Shown piece by piece: positions 22,066-34,662 of a stretch of DNA of 64,000 nucleotides. The notes under the pieces are model-generated. The model had not been told where the DNA came from. It searched no databases and worked only from the letters and a program-made list of their open reading frames with translations. The first letter of the stretch is position 1; every line of letters starts with the position of its first letter. The stretch is from Thalassia testudinum (Eukaryota; Streptophyta; Magnoliopsida; Alismatales; Hydrocharitaceae): the NCBI GenBank assembly GCA_037157565.1, contig JAZHRO010000014.1, positions 75,422,001-75,486,000 of the forward strand, in the 5' to 3' direction. Both the position numbers and the translations under genes were made by a program.

Positions 22066-23490
22066 TGATGTAAACACATTTACACTACTTGAAATGTCTA
22101 TTTATGCATGTTCTTAAGCATAGGATTGCATTTCATGATATAAATATTGCATAACATGCATCATCTTGCATTTAGAGTAGTTTGAATAAAATGGAGGTTA
22201 ATTATCTCCTTTTATGTGCTTGGATAGGGAAAACATTTTATCAGGGCCTCAGATCAAAGATCCAACCGTATGGATGTGATCAGGGCGACTATTGGAGTTC
22301 AACGACTCTAAGATCGCCCTAATCAGACATCCGTAGCATCAGATAGTGACCAGGGAACCCTAGAAGATCAAGGGCCAGGATGGTGAAAATCTACACTTCA
22401 GATGACAAATCCAACCGCACGGATGAATTCGGATTGACGATCGCAGCCCAACGACGCAAAAATCGAGTCAATCCGACATCCGTGGCACCATCTACAACTT
22501 CCAGAAGATGGACGGCCAAGATGGCGCCACGTGGTGCCATCTCGGCCGCCCAAACGGTTGCATGCAATCTCGGCAATCTCCGCATCCGCCTTTCCCCGTC
22601 GTTGGATCAAGATCCAACGGCTGCGACACGCCCGCGCTGAAGTCAGGCGCTCGACATAAACGCGACCCCAGCGCGTTAGTCAAGCGCACTAACGCGAAGC
22701 GGGGACGCGCGTTCGAGCCTCACAACGCTGAAATTGGAGCGATGGCGCGCCTCCGATCGACCGCACGATCGCGATCCAACAGCCGCACGCGCTCAATCAA
22801 GATGACACGCTCACACACGCCCACGCGTAACGCACGATCGCACGCGGGCAGGCACGCAATGCAGCAGGTGAAGACGCGGCTTAAGCCGTCCGATCTCGCA
22901 ATCGAACGGCTAAGGATCGCTGGGCGTGCGTGTACGTTGATGAAGCGGCCAGCCGAGGAGGCATGCGTGGGCGCGGAAGCTACGCCCACGTCGAGGCTTT
23001 AGTGACGGATTTATCCGTCACTAAAGACCCCTCATTTATTGTTTTGAAGTTGTAATGTCCATTTTGCCCCCACTCCTTGCAACTATAAAAGGAGACCCCC
23101 TCCATACGAAATTTTCATCCCTTCTTTCTCCTCTCTACCCCTCCAAAGCTCAAGAGAAGCTTGTCCCACACCCGGGATGCTTCTCGCGAGATAAAGTCCA
23201 ATTTTCGTTCCCCTTCGGAAGTGGATCCCGCGACGACGATGGCGTGTTGCTCCGTTCCCATTCTTCTACTTCGTCCTCCTTCGTCCTACTTCGTTCTCCT
23301 TCGTCCAGGCATCGTCCCGTCCGGCTCGTCCTCCAAGCAATCATCGAGGAGGATAACTTTTCTCTCCCATTCTTATTTACAGCTTTTCTAGTGTAGAATT
23401 TTCCTACTTTATAGTGTAATTGATTTTCCATTTTCTAGTGTAACTTTTATTTAGTTTGATTATATAAACAATTGAAATATTGAATGCATG

Positions 23491-23544
<54 letters not shown>

Positions 23545-23762
23545 TAGTCTGATAGCTCCATTGTAATTATATCTCCTTGCTTATCAAAAATCCTAAAAAA
23601 ATATAATTGCGAATATAGATCAACGTAGCCTCCCTGTGTTCGACCCGGAATTCTTTTCGGTATAAATTTTATTTGTTGAACACGAATTCTTCGCTTTCGA
23701 ACTACAACGACAGGTTTTCCAAAACCAAACATGTGAGCGTAGCGTTCGTAATATGTTCAACA
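22066..23762 (+). mobile_element. Solo LTR, family B, 1697 bp, inside E3
   Basis: Starts TGATGTAAACAC and ends ATGTTCAACA, with 5-bp duplications on both sides and no internal region. It carries a TATA box (23084-23091), a long pure CT run (about 23491-23538) and the TCCCTGTGTTCGACCC box near the 3' end (about 23631-23647), all in plus orientation. Its first bases include a TGTAAA/TTTACA hairpin (22069-22084). A solo LTR is the usual product of recombination between two LTRs. GC-rich frames inside it are spurious. Confidence 0.88.
23084..23091 (+). promoter_or_regulatory. TATA box of solo LTR B
   Basis: TATAAAAG in AACTATAAAAGGAGACC, about 1 kb into the LTR. Confidence 0.6.
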
Positions 23763-24050
23763 CCCAATATCCAATCACCAACCCAGTTTCTATCAACATC
23801 AGGCCCCCCCACCTCCTCCCAGTGATCACCAAGCTGCGTATGTAGAGACTTTGAGGAGTGAGGAAACCACCATGGATTTAAGGCCTTCACATTTAAATGA
23901 TGAAACTGATTCTCAACCAATGTAGATTGACTACCCTAACCTCAATAAGGAAGAAGAAAAGAAATCCCAAAAACACCTGATTCAAACCCTATTTCCCACT
24001 CTCAAAAACTGCAATCCAACAATCCAAAATCAGAGCCCTCTGACCACAAT
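23763..24050 (+). pseudogene. E3 gag-like remnant, second part
   Basis: Resumes after the solo LTR with a Pro-rich sequence (NTQYPITNPVSINIRPP) and then runs through several stops toward the protease frame. Functionally dead. Confidence 0.5.
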
Positions 24051-25124
24051 CCTTTGGACTTATTTGAGCAAGTCGAGAAGAATATTTCCTTCCTAGATTC
24101 TCTGCATGCCGCTAAAAAATTTACTTCAAAAGGACATGATCAAAATCTAGAAAGGTTGGTCCTTTCAAAGACAGCCAGCTTAGTTTGTCGGAGCAAGCTG
24201 CCTTTCACAAGAACGAACCAGGGCACATCACTCATCTCAATTGTCATAACTGACACCATTTTTTTTCTCACCCCTCTTGACTTGGGTACCTCTAGTAATC
24301 TCATCCCCCATATCTTATTTGAGGAATTTCGATTAAGTAATTTAAAACCTACTAAGGTTCAATTTCAATTGGAAGACTAATCTACCATTCAACCGCAAGG
24401 AATTTGTGAGGATAGTATTATCAAGGTCCAGAATTGTCTATTTCCGGTAAATTTTCTGGTCCTTGAAATAGAGGTACCTAAGGCTCTCATTAATGTCATC
24501 CATGGAAGACCTTTTCTGATTATGGCAACAACTAATATCAATTCTCATTCTGGGAAAATGAATATAAGTTGCAGTAACCTGACCTTCTCATTAGATTTAT
24601 TTCATGCTTCCAAGAGGTCCATTGATCACAAAATTTTTTAGGATACTGATAATAAAATGGAAGCAGTATTTCAGAAGTCTATGTTGATCCAATCTCATTC
24701 ATCTTTGACCACTATTGATCTAGATTTTATTGATTCTTATTCTAAGGATAATTATGTTGTCCAAGACTTTCCAGATCAACTAGGATTTGACTTTCCCCCT
24801 TTTCATCTTCCTATTTTTTCACCAAAAATATCCACACTAACTTCACCCATCCTGCATCTCACTAACTCTTTTCCCCTTCCTTTTCTATTGGACCACCACC
24901 TGATCCACCTGAGTTTGGCTTTCATCATCAATTCAAACCATGGCCAGACTCGGGTCCTTTTTCCATTTCTCTATTTTATTTTGATCCCTTTATCTTTACC
25001 GCTCATCTTTTTAGGGATCTTGAGGAAGACACTATTATTAAAGACATTCAAGTGTCCAACTTTTTACATGACTTTCTGTCTTCCATGCATTCCTTCATGC
25101 CTGGCTGAATGGCGTAAAAGATAG
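24051..25124 (+). pseudogene. E3 protease with family-specific tail
   Basis: From 24054 the frame reads LFEQVEKNISFLDSLHAAKKF, a pre-protease segment, then TPLDLGTSSNLIPHILFEEF containing the catalytic Asp (DLGTS where related elements have DLGAS), KPTKVQFQLED, a stop, EDSIIKVQNCLFPVNFLVLEIEVPK, INVIHGRPFLIMATTNIN and KMNISC. After another stop the tail is open from 24657 to 25124: PPEFGFHHQFKPWPDSG-type and RDLEEDT-type sequence shared with E2, partly shifted in frame. No RT follows; the next landmark is the GATGGG hairpin at 25130. Confidence 0.75.
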
Positions 25125-26500
25125 CACTGGATGGGAGGTAACCCATCATTTTTCTTGCTTTCCTTTTTCCTTTCTTTTTCCAAGTTTTGACCCTCCTAAC
25201 CCCAACCGCTCTTCATTAAGGTGATCCCTTTTCCCTCCTAATGCATGAGGACGTTGTATATCTTAAGTATGGGGGGGTGTTCTTAAAATTTGACGATCGA
25301 TTTAGGTTTTCAAAACCTAAAAACATGTATTTTTCTTTAGTTGTTTTATTTTCCTACTTGCATACCCAAAAAAATATAAATGTTGAAAACCTTTTGAGGA
25401 AAAATTTTGAAATCGGGACTAAGGTTGAAAAACTCATTTTTGGTACAATGGGATTTATTCTTTAACAAACTAGGGATGAGGATACGGATCTGATCATTAG
25501 AATTTCAAGGTCTATTTTAGACTAGATCAGATATCATTCTCTAAAAATTCCACCTAAACTCATGATAGTTCAGGTGACTTGATCCTATTTTGTAATGTGG
25601 AAAGTATTTGGCTTAGTTTCTAATTCAAAAACTTGCATGTCTTGAGGAACTTCTTGTGTTAATTTTCACACACAAGCCAACACTTAAAAACAACTAAAAA
25701 TTTGAAAAACTCCCTTGTTTGGACTTAGTAAAAGTCTGAAGCAGATCATTGGTTTGAGTTCCCACCGCCGAGAAGGAGGAAAATGCCTCCTTTGAGGATG
25801 CGATGTCAACATGTTACTGCCTCGGAACTGCTCCATATCTATATAACATATCTTTGGAGCATTAAAGCGCATTTTAGCAGCTCAAGTGTCTTGGACGGCG
25901 CTCTACCTATAGTGTCGGAGCAAGAGCTTGAGTTTGCTTAGAGCACCCCTTTACACCGCATTGTGTTTTGGGGTTGTGAGCTCCTGGGTGGTGTCATGGA
26001 TAGTGCTATCCCGAAGTACTGGTGCCAGAGGCCCCTCGAGGATTGGTAACGGGAATGATGATCCCAACACATCTGCTGTAGGACTAAGCTAAAAATAAGC
26101 ATTGGGGAGAAAAAAATAAAAAAAATAAAATAAATAAATAAATTAACATGCCCATATAAATGTTGGCTTTTCACAAGCACGGACACAAGGTTTTAAAGGA
26201 TTTTGCAAGTTGTGAATCAAATTCATGAGCCAGAAAAATCCTAAAACAAAAATTTCAAGTCATCTGAATTAACAAGGGGTTAATTTGTGAATTTTCTGGA
26301 GGATATATTGATCCCATTTTGTCTAATGGTTGGATCCAAAACAAATCCCAATGCTTATCCTTAACAAATCCCGTGCCTCCTGTGTTTAGATCAGCCATGG
26401 TCCCTTAATCTTTTTCTCCTCAAAAGTCAAAAAAATTAGATTTCCCAAAAATTCTGTTTTCCAAAAAATTAAAGTTTTGCTAAGAGACTAGCAAAAGATA
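25125..26500 (+). other. E3 3' non-coding internal region
   Basis: Collinear with E2 3574-4906. Landmarks are the GATGGG/CCCATC hairpin (25130-25147), ATGAGGACGTTG followed by TAAGTATGGGGGGGTG (25245-25279), the AAGGAGG/CCTCCTT hairpin (25773-25792) and the conserved block to 26050. The frame that is open in E2 at 3967-4209 is broken here. Confidence 0.72.
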
Positions 26501-26512
26501 AGCATGGGGGTG
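26475..26512 (+). promoter_or_regulatory. E3 pre-tract hairpin and polypurine tract
   Basis: TTTTGCTA and TAGCAAAA arms with a 6-nt loop (26475-26496), then GATA and AGCATGGGGGTG (26501-26512) abutting the 3' LTR at 26513. Confidence 0.85.
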
Positions 26513-28774
26513 TGATAAACGATAGTTTATCATCATTCTTATGCATTAAAACAAGCCTAGCTCTTAGAGTTTTGCTCCGCAAACGAGTTTTTGAGCTGCA
26601 TTTAGGCATTAACTAGGTTAGGCATGCATTGCATTTTCTTTTGTTGTTTTAATATGGTTTTGTGAGTGTTAGGGATGAACAGATGTATAGATCCCTAAAA
26701 CCCTAGCACTCAAGAAGGCAAATGGTGAAGGAGGAGCTCAGACTAACTGGAACTCAGCTTGATCCAACTCACCATAGCTGGAACCTAGCTCACTTGGACT
26801 AGGGTTAGCTCATCCCAGCTCCATCCAGCTAATCACAGATGAATGGCAGCTCAAGAGAGTTTATCTTAGCCCACTCTAGCTCAAGTCAGCTCAGATCCAG
26901 CTCAACCTAGTTGAGTCTAGCTCATCTCAGCTCCCACTAGTCCATAGGGAGCTCTAGCTAGCTCAGCTGAGTTGACTAGAGTTCACTCCAGTTCAGATCT
27001 AGCCACATCCAGCTCCACTCAACTCCAGCCAGCTGAAGAATAACTCATCCCAGCTCAGGAAGCTCAAGTTCAGCTCCCGGTGACCTAGCTTAGCTCAAGT
27101 TAATTGAGCTAAGCTACCTTAGCTGTCTCAATCATCTCAATTCTCCCCAGGAGCACCAGACCCTGCTCACCTCAGCTCCATTCACTAGAAGCAAGCTCAC
27201 TTTAGCCTGGCTTAGCAGCTAGCAAAGAACTAGCAAGCTAAGCCAGGTAGAGTAGCCCCATGTTAACCTCTTCAGTAGCTATCAGATCCGATTCAGCTCC
27301 AGACTCTGCAAATCCTGCTCCTCTCCTCAAACCCTAAGCTCCACACGCATATTCCTCTACTCTATAGCTAGCTAAGCTAGCTTAGCTAGCATCCACCTCC
27401 ATGGCACCAACAACCTAACCCTAACTCCACCTACATAACCTACCACTCCAAGTCCACCTAAGCCTACTTAAGCTAGCTCCACCTCTACTCAAAGTTGGTG
27501 CCACCTCTTCACCAACTTTCACCCCTCAACTAACCACCAAGAGACACCTAAAGTTGGTGCCAAAACCAACCCTAACTACCTCCCTTTTGGCACCAACCTT
27601 AACCCCCATATCCACCCTACACATAACCCCTCCAAGCCATCTCCACCATCCACCTCAACCCCCTTCTAGAAGCTTAGAAGTTGGTGCCAACCCATGGCAC
27701 CTCTCCATGGTTGGCGCCACTTTTATGTGTCCCTTGGCCACCCATAGCTACCCCCCTTACACCCCTTAGGTGGTGCCAACCATCCTTAACCCTAAGATCA
27801 CCTAACCACCTCCATCCTCCCATCTTAGCCCTCCATTTCAAGAGTCACCTTAACCCCCTATCCTACCCGATAAAAAGACCACTACCCACCACATTCAAAT
27901 CATCCTTTGCTAGCAAAATTCGTCCCATACTGTACCTAGAGCCCACGTCCAAGAGAGAAGAAGAAGAAGAAGATTAAAGGGATATTCTGTCCCTTTGGTG
28001 CCTTCCCCTCTTCCCTTCTCTCTTGTGCCCACGCCAGCCAAAGGAGGAGCCAGGCAAGGAAGACCCTTGGAGGAGGTCTTGAAGGTGGTTCACGCCACCT
28101 TGGAGGAAAGCTTGAGTGTGGTGCACGCCCACCCTTGGAGGAAGGACTTGAGCTGGAGAGCATCCACCTTGGAGGAGCTTTCAAGGAAGGAGAAGGAGAC
28201 CCTCTTTTCAAGCCAAGGAGCAGCTAGGCTTGGAGCAAGAAGACTCCCTTCTTCACCATATTCTGCAAGAGGATTTGTGTTTCTTCTATTGCTTTTAGAT
28301 TTTTCATTTCTTGTAGAAGCATTCCTCTACTCGTCTTTGAAAAGAACACAAATTCTACTTAATCAAATTGCCTGCTTTTTACTTTCTATTGCAATTATTG
28401 TTTTTGTTCTAGCACTTGTTTCACCTCTTCTTCCTAATTACTCTAGGCCTCCACTTGCCTAGAGTGAGCTTAGGGAGAGGATATATCTATCTCTTAAGTT
28501 TTAGTTAAGTAATTATAGGTGTTTGTACTTTGAGTCACAATTCACATTTTGCCTTTATCATTTCAAAACAAAAAAAAATTACATATTTAAAATACCAAAA
28601 AGAAAGTTGAGATTTATTTTATAAGCAAGTTAGTTGATTTGCAAGCAATCCGACTCCTTGGACGACCCTTGATACTCTCCTATCTAGGAATATAAATTTA
28701 AAAGCATATGCGAATTCGCATGTTGCAACGACATTAAAAACCTGCTTTTACAAATCATGCGACTTTTCACATCA
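26513..28774 (+). repeat. E3 3' LTR, 2262 bp
   Basis: Begins with the hairpin TGATAAAC/GTTTATCA (26513-26532) and ends CACATCA. It differs from the 5' LTR at many scattered positions and in the length of the pentanucleotide array, so the insertion is not recent. Confidence 0.9.
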
Positions 28775-28782
28775 GCAGTGGC

Positions 28783-29146
28783 CGATGCAACCATAAAACA
28801 AGAATAGAGGTGTGAAGGCACCAATTAGAAAGCTCCTTAGCTTCACCACAACACGGCAAAGGTGACGGTGGTTGTAGCATGTTGTGAGATTCGTCCTAGG
28901 TTGCTGGTGAATACGGTGGAGGTGGTGCAACAGTGGGTTGTTCAACATAGGGTTTCAGTTGATGAATAATGAAATTGGTAGAGGGATTTTGAAGGTGGAG
29001 GAACAACAGAGCTTTTGGAGTAGGTGGCGAGGTGGTTGGAGGTGTGTAGCATGCAGAGATGGGAATGATAGTTGATGGAGGGGCGTCGAGGGTTGAAAAT
29101 ACGATTAAAAGGGATAAATAGGAAGTGGTGGGGGAGATAATCAACG
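28783..29146. other. Unassigned sequence between E3 and LTR C
   Basis: No coding potential or element boundary recognised. It should be the other side of the sequence E3 landed in, possibly the rest of the family-X LTR at 16284-17352. Confidence 0.4.
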
Positions 29147-30852
29147 TGTTTTGGCGAAGTAAAATCAGGGTTTGGAAAACCCGTCATCGTAGCTCGCAAA
29201 ATGCGTTACCAACTATAATTTTTAACTAAAACTCCAAGGGAGTCCCTAGTCAAGCACAGGGAGGCGACGTTTACTTTTGTTGAAATCCGTGCTTCGTTTT
29301 GTTTCTTTTTGGTGTTTTAGGGTTTTGTGATTTTTTTGGTATTTTTGAAATAAGAAGACAAGCAAGATTCACAAAGTGGAGAACAAATGTGGTATTTCAC
29401 AATGGCATTCAAATGTCTATTACAATATGCTAAAACATAAAAGAGATGGAGGTGAGAGGAAATCTCCCAAATTGACTATTTGGAGAGACGACGACTCTTG
29501 GCAGCAACTTAGACGAAGTGGGTGAGGTGCTGGATGATGGAGGTGAGATGCAGGAGGATGCCAGGTAGAGGAATGCTTCACCAAGACTTCGGAATGGGGA
29601 TGAGGAGTTGGGGATTGTCTTCTACTGGAATGGAGGTGGAAGGATGGCTCCAAGGCTTCTTATGAAGGGGGTGGGATGGAGAATGAATATTTGGTGGGAT
29701 ATAGGAGCATTACATTAATAAGAGGCCTTTGGAGCTTGGGAATAAGCTCTAATGGAGCTTTGGTAGGCTACTACAGCTTAGAAGTAGGTGGGAGTAGAGT
29801 AGGTAGAGATGGTTTCGAAGGGAAGGGGTCATGGTGTTTATATAGTGGTGGAATGGAGGTGTTTTGCCTGCACGGGTCTTTAGCAACATTCAAAACATCA
29901 CTAAAGACCCATCGAGGGTGTTGCTACACATTCAAGCGCTTCTGCTGGCACAGTGCTCGGAGAGCCTCAACCGTTCGATTTGCATCGCACGGCTAAGGAT
30001 CGAGTGGCCTATGCTATTCAAATCACGGAGATCGCGCTCCTCTGCTAGAGCGTGCATTGGCAGTCGTTGGATCCATCATCGTGTGGCAGGGATGCTCTCT
30101 CAGATCGCACCCTCACATATTCAAACCCACGCGCATCACGCATTAGAGAAGATCTAATGACTGAGAGCACATCCGGTCGTCATAAATGAGCGCCCCTGAT
30201 TATGCGTGTGTGCTCTGGCGTGTCTCCTCGCATCATCGAGATGCATTTGATGTGGCGTGCAGATTGCTGCTCAAACCTGCTCCTCTTCCTTGCAGAGTGG
30301 GAGTGCTACCACTGTGGTGTGGGCACTGGTTGGTCATGCAGATGCTTTAGCTTACTGCGGCCTCGACCGTTGGATGAAATTTCAATGGTCGTGATTTTTT
30401 CTTTGAGGTGCTTTGGAGGAGACTGGGTGATGTTGAGCGATTCTCAGCCATTGGAAAGTGATCCAACAGTTGGGATCATTCCTTGCGGTGAGGCTGGAGG
30501 CTGCGGCACATGTAGTTTGGCTTGGATGGTGCGACGTGGAGCCATCTGGGCCGTCCATCTCCTTCTTCTTGTAAAGGATGCTACGAAGCTCTAATCGGGG
30601 TGATTTTCACGATATCGGACTGCGATCGTCGCTCTGAATCCATCCGTATGGTCAGATTCATCATCCCAAGCTCGTAGAGAAGCCGCACTGCCTCTTAGCC
30701 ATATAAAATGTTGGAATTAATATATAGAATATATAAACTATCCTAAATGCAATGAAATGAATGTTATGCAATATTTATACTATGATATGCAATACTGGAC
30801 CTAGGAACTATCACAAATAAGCATTTTATCATGAATTCATGTGTGTTTATCA
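29147..30852 (-). repeat. LTR C, diverged relative of solo LTR B (minus)
   Basis: Read on the minus strand it parallels solo LTR B from end to end: TGATAAACAC start, GCATAACATTCAT segment, the ATCGTGAAAATC and GATGGACGGCCCAGATGG blocks, a TATA box (29837-29844), GCCTCCCTGTGCTTGAC, and GACGGGTTTTCC near the end. Right end TTTATCA at 30852; the left end near 29147 is less sure. I found no matching duplication and no primer site beside it. Confidence 0.65.
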
Positions 30853-31127
30853 ATAAACGTAATTAACCTAATCTAAATGGTCGAAAGGGAAGGGAAGGCT
30901 CCGGCTTTGATTGGCCGATGCAAGAGAAGGGGAAGTCTTTAGTGGGCGAACGATGAGGAAAGAGGGGGTTTAAAAGGTGCTCGCCGGTATTGCGAGATGC
31001 GAATGAGTGAGACAAAGAGAAATCCTCTGGCTATTGTCCGTGACGGCAGACAAGGAAGGTGGCAAAGGGGCTCAATGGAGCTCGCGGAGCTTTTGGCCAG
31101 GGAGAAGGGAAGACGGTGGGAGACCAG
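30853..31127. other. Unassigned 275 bp
   Basis: Purine-rich sequence between two LTRs. Nothing recognisable; no supported gene. Confidence 0.4.
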
Positions 31128-32965
31128 TGATAAGTCAATTTTCACTTTCGAATAATGTGATTAAGATGATCTGTCATTTTAGTAACAAAGCGGTGGAAAA
31201 TCACTTAACAAAATAATTACAATAAAAATGCCACTCACAGAAGAGCGGGTCGTGTCCACAGAGAGGCAATGATGCAATAAAATCTCGATTATTTCGTATT
31301 CTTTCAATCAAGTGTGAAATCCATAGTCAAATCCGACATGAAATGTGATGGAAAGAATATGCACAATAACTCAAAAATATTAGGGTATATGTGCAATTTT
31401 TCCTCACTGAAATATTCAATAGATATGTGATGATTTTATGTAATTTCCAATTGACATGTATTAGAGAAAATTTATGCACATTTAAATCCCAAAACCAATG
31501 TTAAAACATGTGAATATCAATAACCACGCAATTATCAGAAAGCATGAGTATGCAGTCACAATTTCACCATAATAAAATAATCATAAAATTAAAATTGATT
31601 TTGGTGGCAATGGCATTCAAATGTAATTTTAATTAACATAAAAATAGGGGATTTTACCTCTCTCCTCCTTGCGCATGGGAGAGAGGTTCAATCGAGGAGT
31701 TACTCCTACAAGAGGTTGGCTAAAGCGAGGCCTTCGCGGTGGTGGCAGCGGTGCATCGTGAGATGGCTGGAGCAGGCTTGCCGGAGGAGAGGAGTGGCAG
31801 CGGTGGAGAAGCCTGTTGCTGGCCGCTCTTGCTGGTGAAGGCACGTGCAGGTGCAGAGGGCGCTGCAGGCACGTGAAGGCGCGGAGGAGTTGGCGCTGGG
31901 CGCTCTGCAGAGAGCATAGGTGCACGCGGGCGTGGTGGTGGCGCCGACTACAGGTGCTGCAAGGAGCACTGTGGGTGATGGTGCGAGGAGGTGCGGCTCT
32001 GCAAGCCCGCAAGGAGGGTGCGTGCGTGAAGGCTGGAGCACGGGCTGTTGGCGCGTGGCTGTGAAAGCACGTGGAGCGCACACTGTGGGCGAGCGGAGGT
32101 GCGGAAGTGCAGTGGCGCTGGAGGTGGGCAGGGGTTTTGCAGGATGTGCTGGAGGCACGTGGTGGGTCTGATGGAGCGGGTACAGGCACTGCTGGCACGT
32201 GTGCTAGGGGTGAAGTAAGAGCGCGCGCGATGGTTTGTAAGCGCTACTGGAGGTTCTAGTGGAGATGAAGAGGCGCGGGCGTGGTGAAGGCGAAGGCTGC
32301 TGGTAGCAGCTAGCGTGCAGTGGAGGAGGGTCTGATGGCTGGAAATGAAGTGTGGGCACGCACGGTGGTGTCTGATGGAAGTTGGCATGAGTTGCTGGCT
32401 GAGGTGAAGAGTTGCAGAGACTCTTTTGGCGGTGTGGGTTGTCACCCCACACGCCCACGATGGTGAGTCATTCTGCCACGGTGGGAGGCTGGTGGTACGG
32501 ATGGAAGAGAAGCAATGTTCTCTGAGCATAGTGAGGAGCAAAGGATGGTGGCCTCCCTCAACGACAGCTCTCCCTCCTCCTTTTGTAGCCACGGCCATGA
32601 TTTCAAATTCAAAATGTCGTAGCATAAATGTGATGCGTAGGAGGAGGAGGCGAAGCTAAAGCCGGAGGAGTTACCTGTGCAAAGGAGAAAAAAACATAAA
32701 AGAATAAATATTATGGTTTTTTATGCATAAGCCCTTAACTTCTATGTTAAATTAAAATAATGCAAGTAATTCACCTAATTGATTAACTAATAAAATGCAT
32801 GCAATTCTAAGTTAATTCTAAATGCATGCAATGAATGAATTATGCAATTAGGCTAAAAATATGAATGAATTTATTTACATCCTAATGTATGCTATCTAAA
32901 TGTTCAAATTAATTTAATGTCTAGACATTTAGATACTTAAATAGCCCACGAATATGGGCTAATCA
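31128..32965 (-). repeat. Family-S LTR, 1838 bp, 3' LTR of a minus-strand Athila-like element
   Basis: The plus strand starts TGATAAGTCAATTTTC and ends ATGGGCTAATCA, followed on the right by a minus-strand polypurine tract. That fixes the orientation and makes this a 3' LTR. It is homologous to the solo LTR at 40026-41728 and, inverted, to 63560-64000. A hairpin with AGCCCA/TGGGCT arms lies at 32943-32960. The large GC-rich frames around 31630-32630 are not supported as genes because the homologous LTRs do not preserve them. Confidence 0.8.
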
Positions 32966-33004
32966 AATACCCCCATGCCTAGTTTTTGCTAGTCCCTAGC
33001 AAAA
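32966..33004 (-). promoter_or_regulatory. Polypurine tract and pre-tract hairpin of the minus-strand element
   Basis: In sense orientation a 9-bp hairpin (arms TTTTGCTAG and CTAGCAAAA, 3-nt loop, 32984-33004), then AGGCATGGGGGTATT abutting the LTR start. Confidence 0.82.
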
Positions 33005-34194
33005 TCAAGCAAAACCTAGCACTCCAAGTAGACTAGCCAACCCAATCGGTCTTCCTTTAGAGACATATTAAGTTTAGACTTTATATCTAAGGTTGCCAAG
33101 TAGTTGTTAAGTTACAGACTAGGTCGGTTAAAGATGAGTTGCAGGCACAAGTTTCCCTGATTTCTGACTCTACCCTAAGGTTTATTGATCCCAGAGATTA
33201 AAGCATCCGTGCATGTGCATTGGTCTGAGTTATTTGAGTTAAAGGAAAAAGGATTTTTTTTTGTTTGATTCCTCTAAGTCTAACCTCGAATCAGCTATTA
33301 ACACGGTCTGTGTCGGATTCATTGTCTCCATCACCGTACCTCAAAGGGTGCCTGGCTTTCAATGCTTCAAGATAGCACCTCCCATAACAACCCAAAGAAC
33401 TCCTAGCAATCAACACTTCGAGATAGTATCACCCATGGATTTCTTAAGCGAATTCAGGCCTGTGGCAATCGGCACTTCGAGATAGGGCGGCCCATGGTAC
33501 GTGAACCACACAATGCACTTACATGCCCCCAGTAGGATGGATATCCTAAGAGACAAGCACCGAGGAGGTAATATGTTATCATCGCGTCCTCAAGGTGAGT
33601 ATATACTCCACCTCTCCTGCGGCGGGAACTCTTCCAATCAAATTATGATTTCAAGCCTCTCCTAAGTCAAAACTAAGAGAACCAAATCTCTTTTAAGAAA
33701 GGAATTAAGTTGGTTACTTACACCAGACCAAGTGTGTGAAATTTGGATGCTTGGGTTACAAGGACCCGTAAACCAAAAGGTAGAACAAGACTCCAGGTAC
33801 CACCCCACCTTTTAACTCAACCCTAGCTTTCCTTCCTCAACCTCTTGAGGAATGGTCCGTAACTTAACTCCTACTTAAGTTTCTAAGTCCACAAAGGACC
33901 CTAAAGGTCTAAAACTAGTAGCTCATTTAGCTTCTAAAGTTCGACCCTAGAATCAACTTAGTCTAACCTAGAGTTCTGATTTGCTCAAGAATGCGGGACC
34001 TAGCCAGTTAAGCTCAAAACTTTAAAAAAAAGAAAAAAAATGCAATATGCATGAATGAATGCAAAATGTAGACATGCTATAAACAAAATGCCTCAGGTCC
34101 TCTCCCCCATGCCTGGTTCAAACAATGTCCTCATTGGAAACAAAAATAGTTAAAGGAAGATATTACTTGAGGCAGAGAATGGTAGGAGCTAAGG
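33005..34194 (-). other. 3' non-coding region of the minus-strand Athila-like element
   Basis: No gene. It contains GGTAATATGTTATCATCGCGTCCTC-type sequence (about 33567-33592) and an adjacent hairpin (33593-33613) matching the E2/E3 block in position but not in stem sequence. A second polypurine-like tract with AGGACATTG lies at 34101-34135. Confidence 0.65.
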
Positions 34195-34662
34195 CTTCTC
34201 CAGAGTGACCTCACCAACCAGATGACCATCCAAAGTAATGTATGGTTTTAACCATTAACCGTTGATGATAAAGGGAGTTGCTGAAGAGGAAGGGCTTTTA
34301 ATCTCCACAGCTCCATGAGGAAACACTTTAGTGATTATCTAAGGCCCATCCCAACGAGATTTTAACTTCCCAGGAAAAAGCTTAAGTCTGGAATTGAAAA
34401 GCCAGACTTATTGGTTGGGCTCAAAGGTCTTTCAAAGTATATACTTATCATGCAAGACCTTAGTTCTTTCTTTATAAGCTTGAGAGGTGTCATAAGCATC
34501 ATTCCTTAGCTCCACAAGCTCACTTAATTCCAAAAGTTGTGCCTTACCTGCCTTCTCTAAATCCATGTTAACACTTCGAATAGCCCAAAGTGCCTTATGT
34601 TCTAACTCAACAGGTAAATGGCATGCTTTGCCATACACAATCCAAAAGGGAGAAGTACCCAA
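34195..34662 (-). pseudogene. Athila-type integrase C-terminal part (minus strand)
   Basis: Encodes [56 protein letters not shown] and, after stops, WLFNSRLKLFPGKLKSRWDGP, VFPHGAVEIKS and WLKPYITLDG. These are the end of the catalytic core and the GPY-like C-terminus, homologous to 39650-40020 and 41734-41832 of E4. It breaks off upstream at about 34663, where sequence oriented the other way begins. The rest of this element is not in the window. Confidence 0.88.

Larger units (their letters stand above)
17358..28777 (+). mobile_element. E3: non-autonomous Athila-like LTR element, gag tail and protease only
   Basis: Two LTRs of about 2.3 kb (17358-19658 and 26513-28774), an Asp-type primer site and a polypurine tract bound a 6.9-kb internal region. 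It holds a long leader, a broken gag-like tail, a protease with tail, and 3' non-coding sequence. No RT, RNase H or integrase motif is found in any frame. LTRs and 3' region match E2, so both belong to one family. A 1697-bp solo LTR is inserted within gag. Confidence 0.85.

Noticed and set aside
31629..32625. Long Pro/Ala/His-rich frames on the minus strand
   Set aside because: GC-rich LTR sequence; the homologous solo LTR at 40026-41728 does not preserve the frames.
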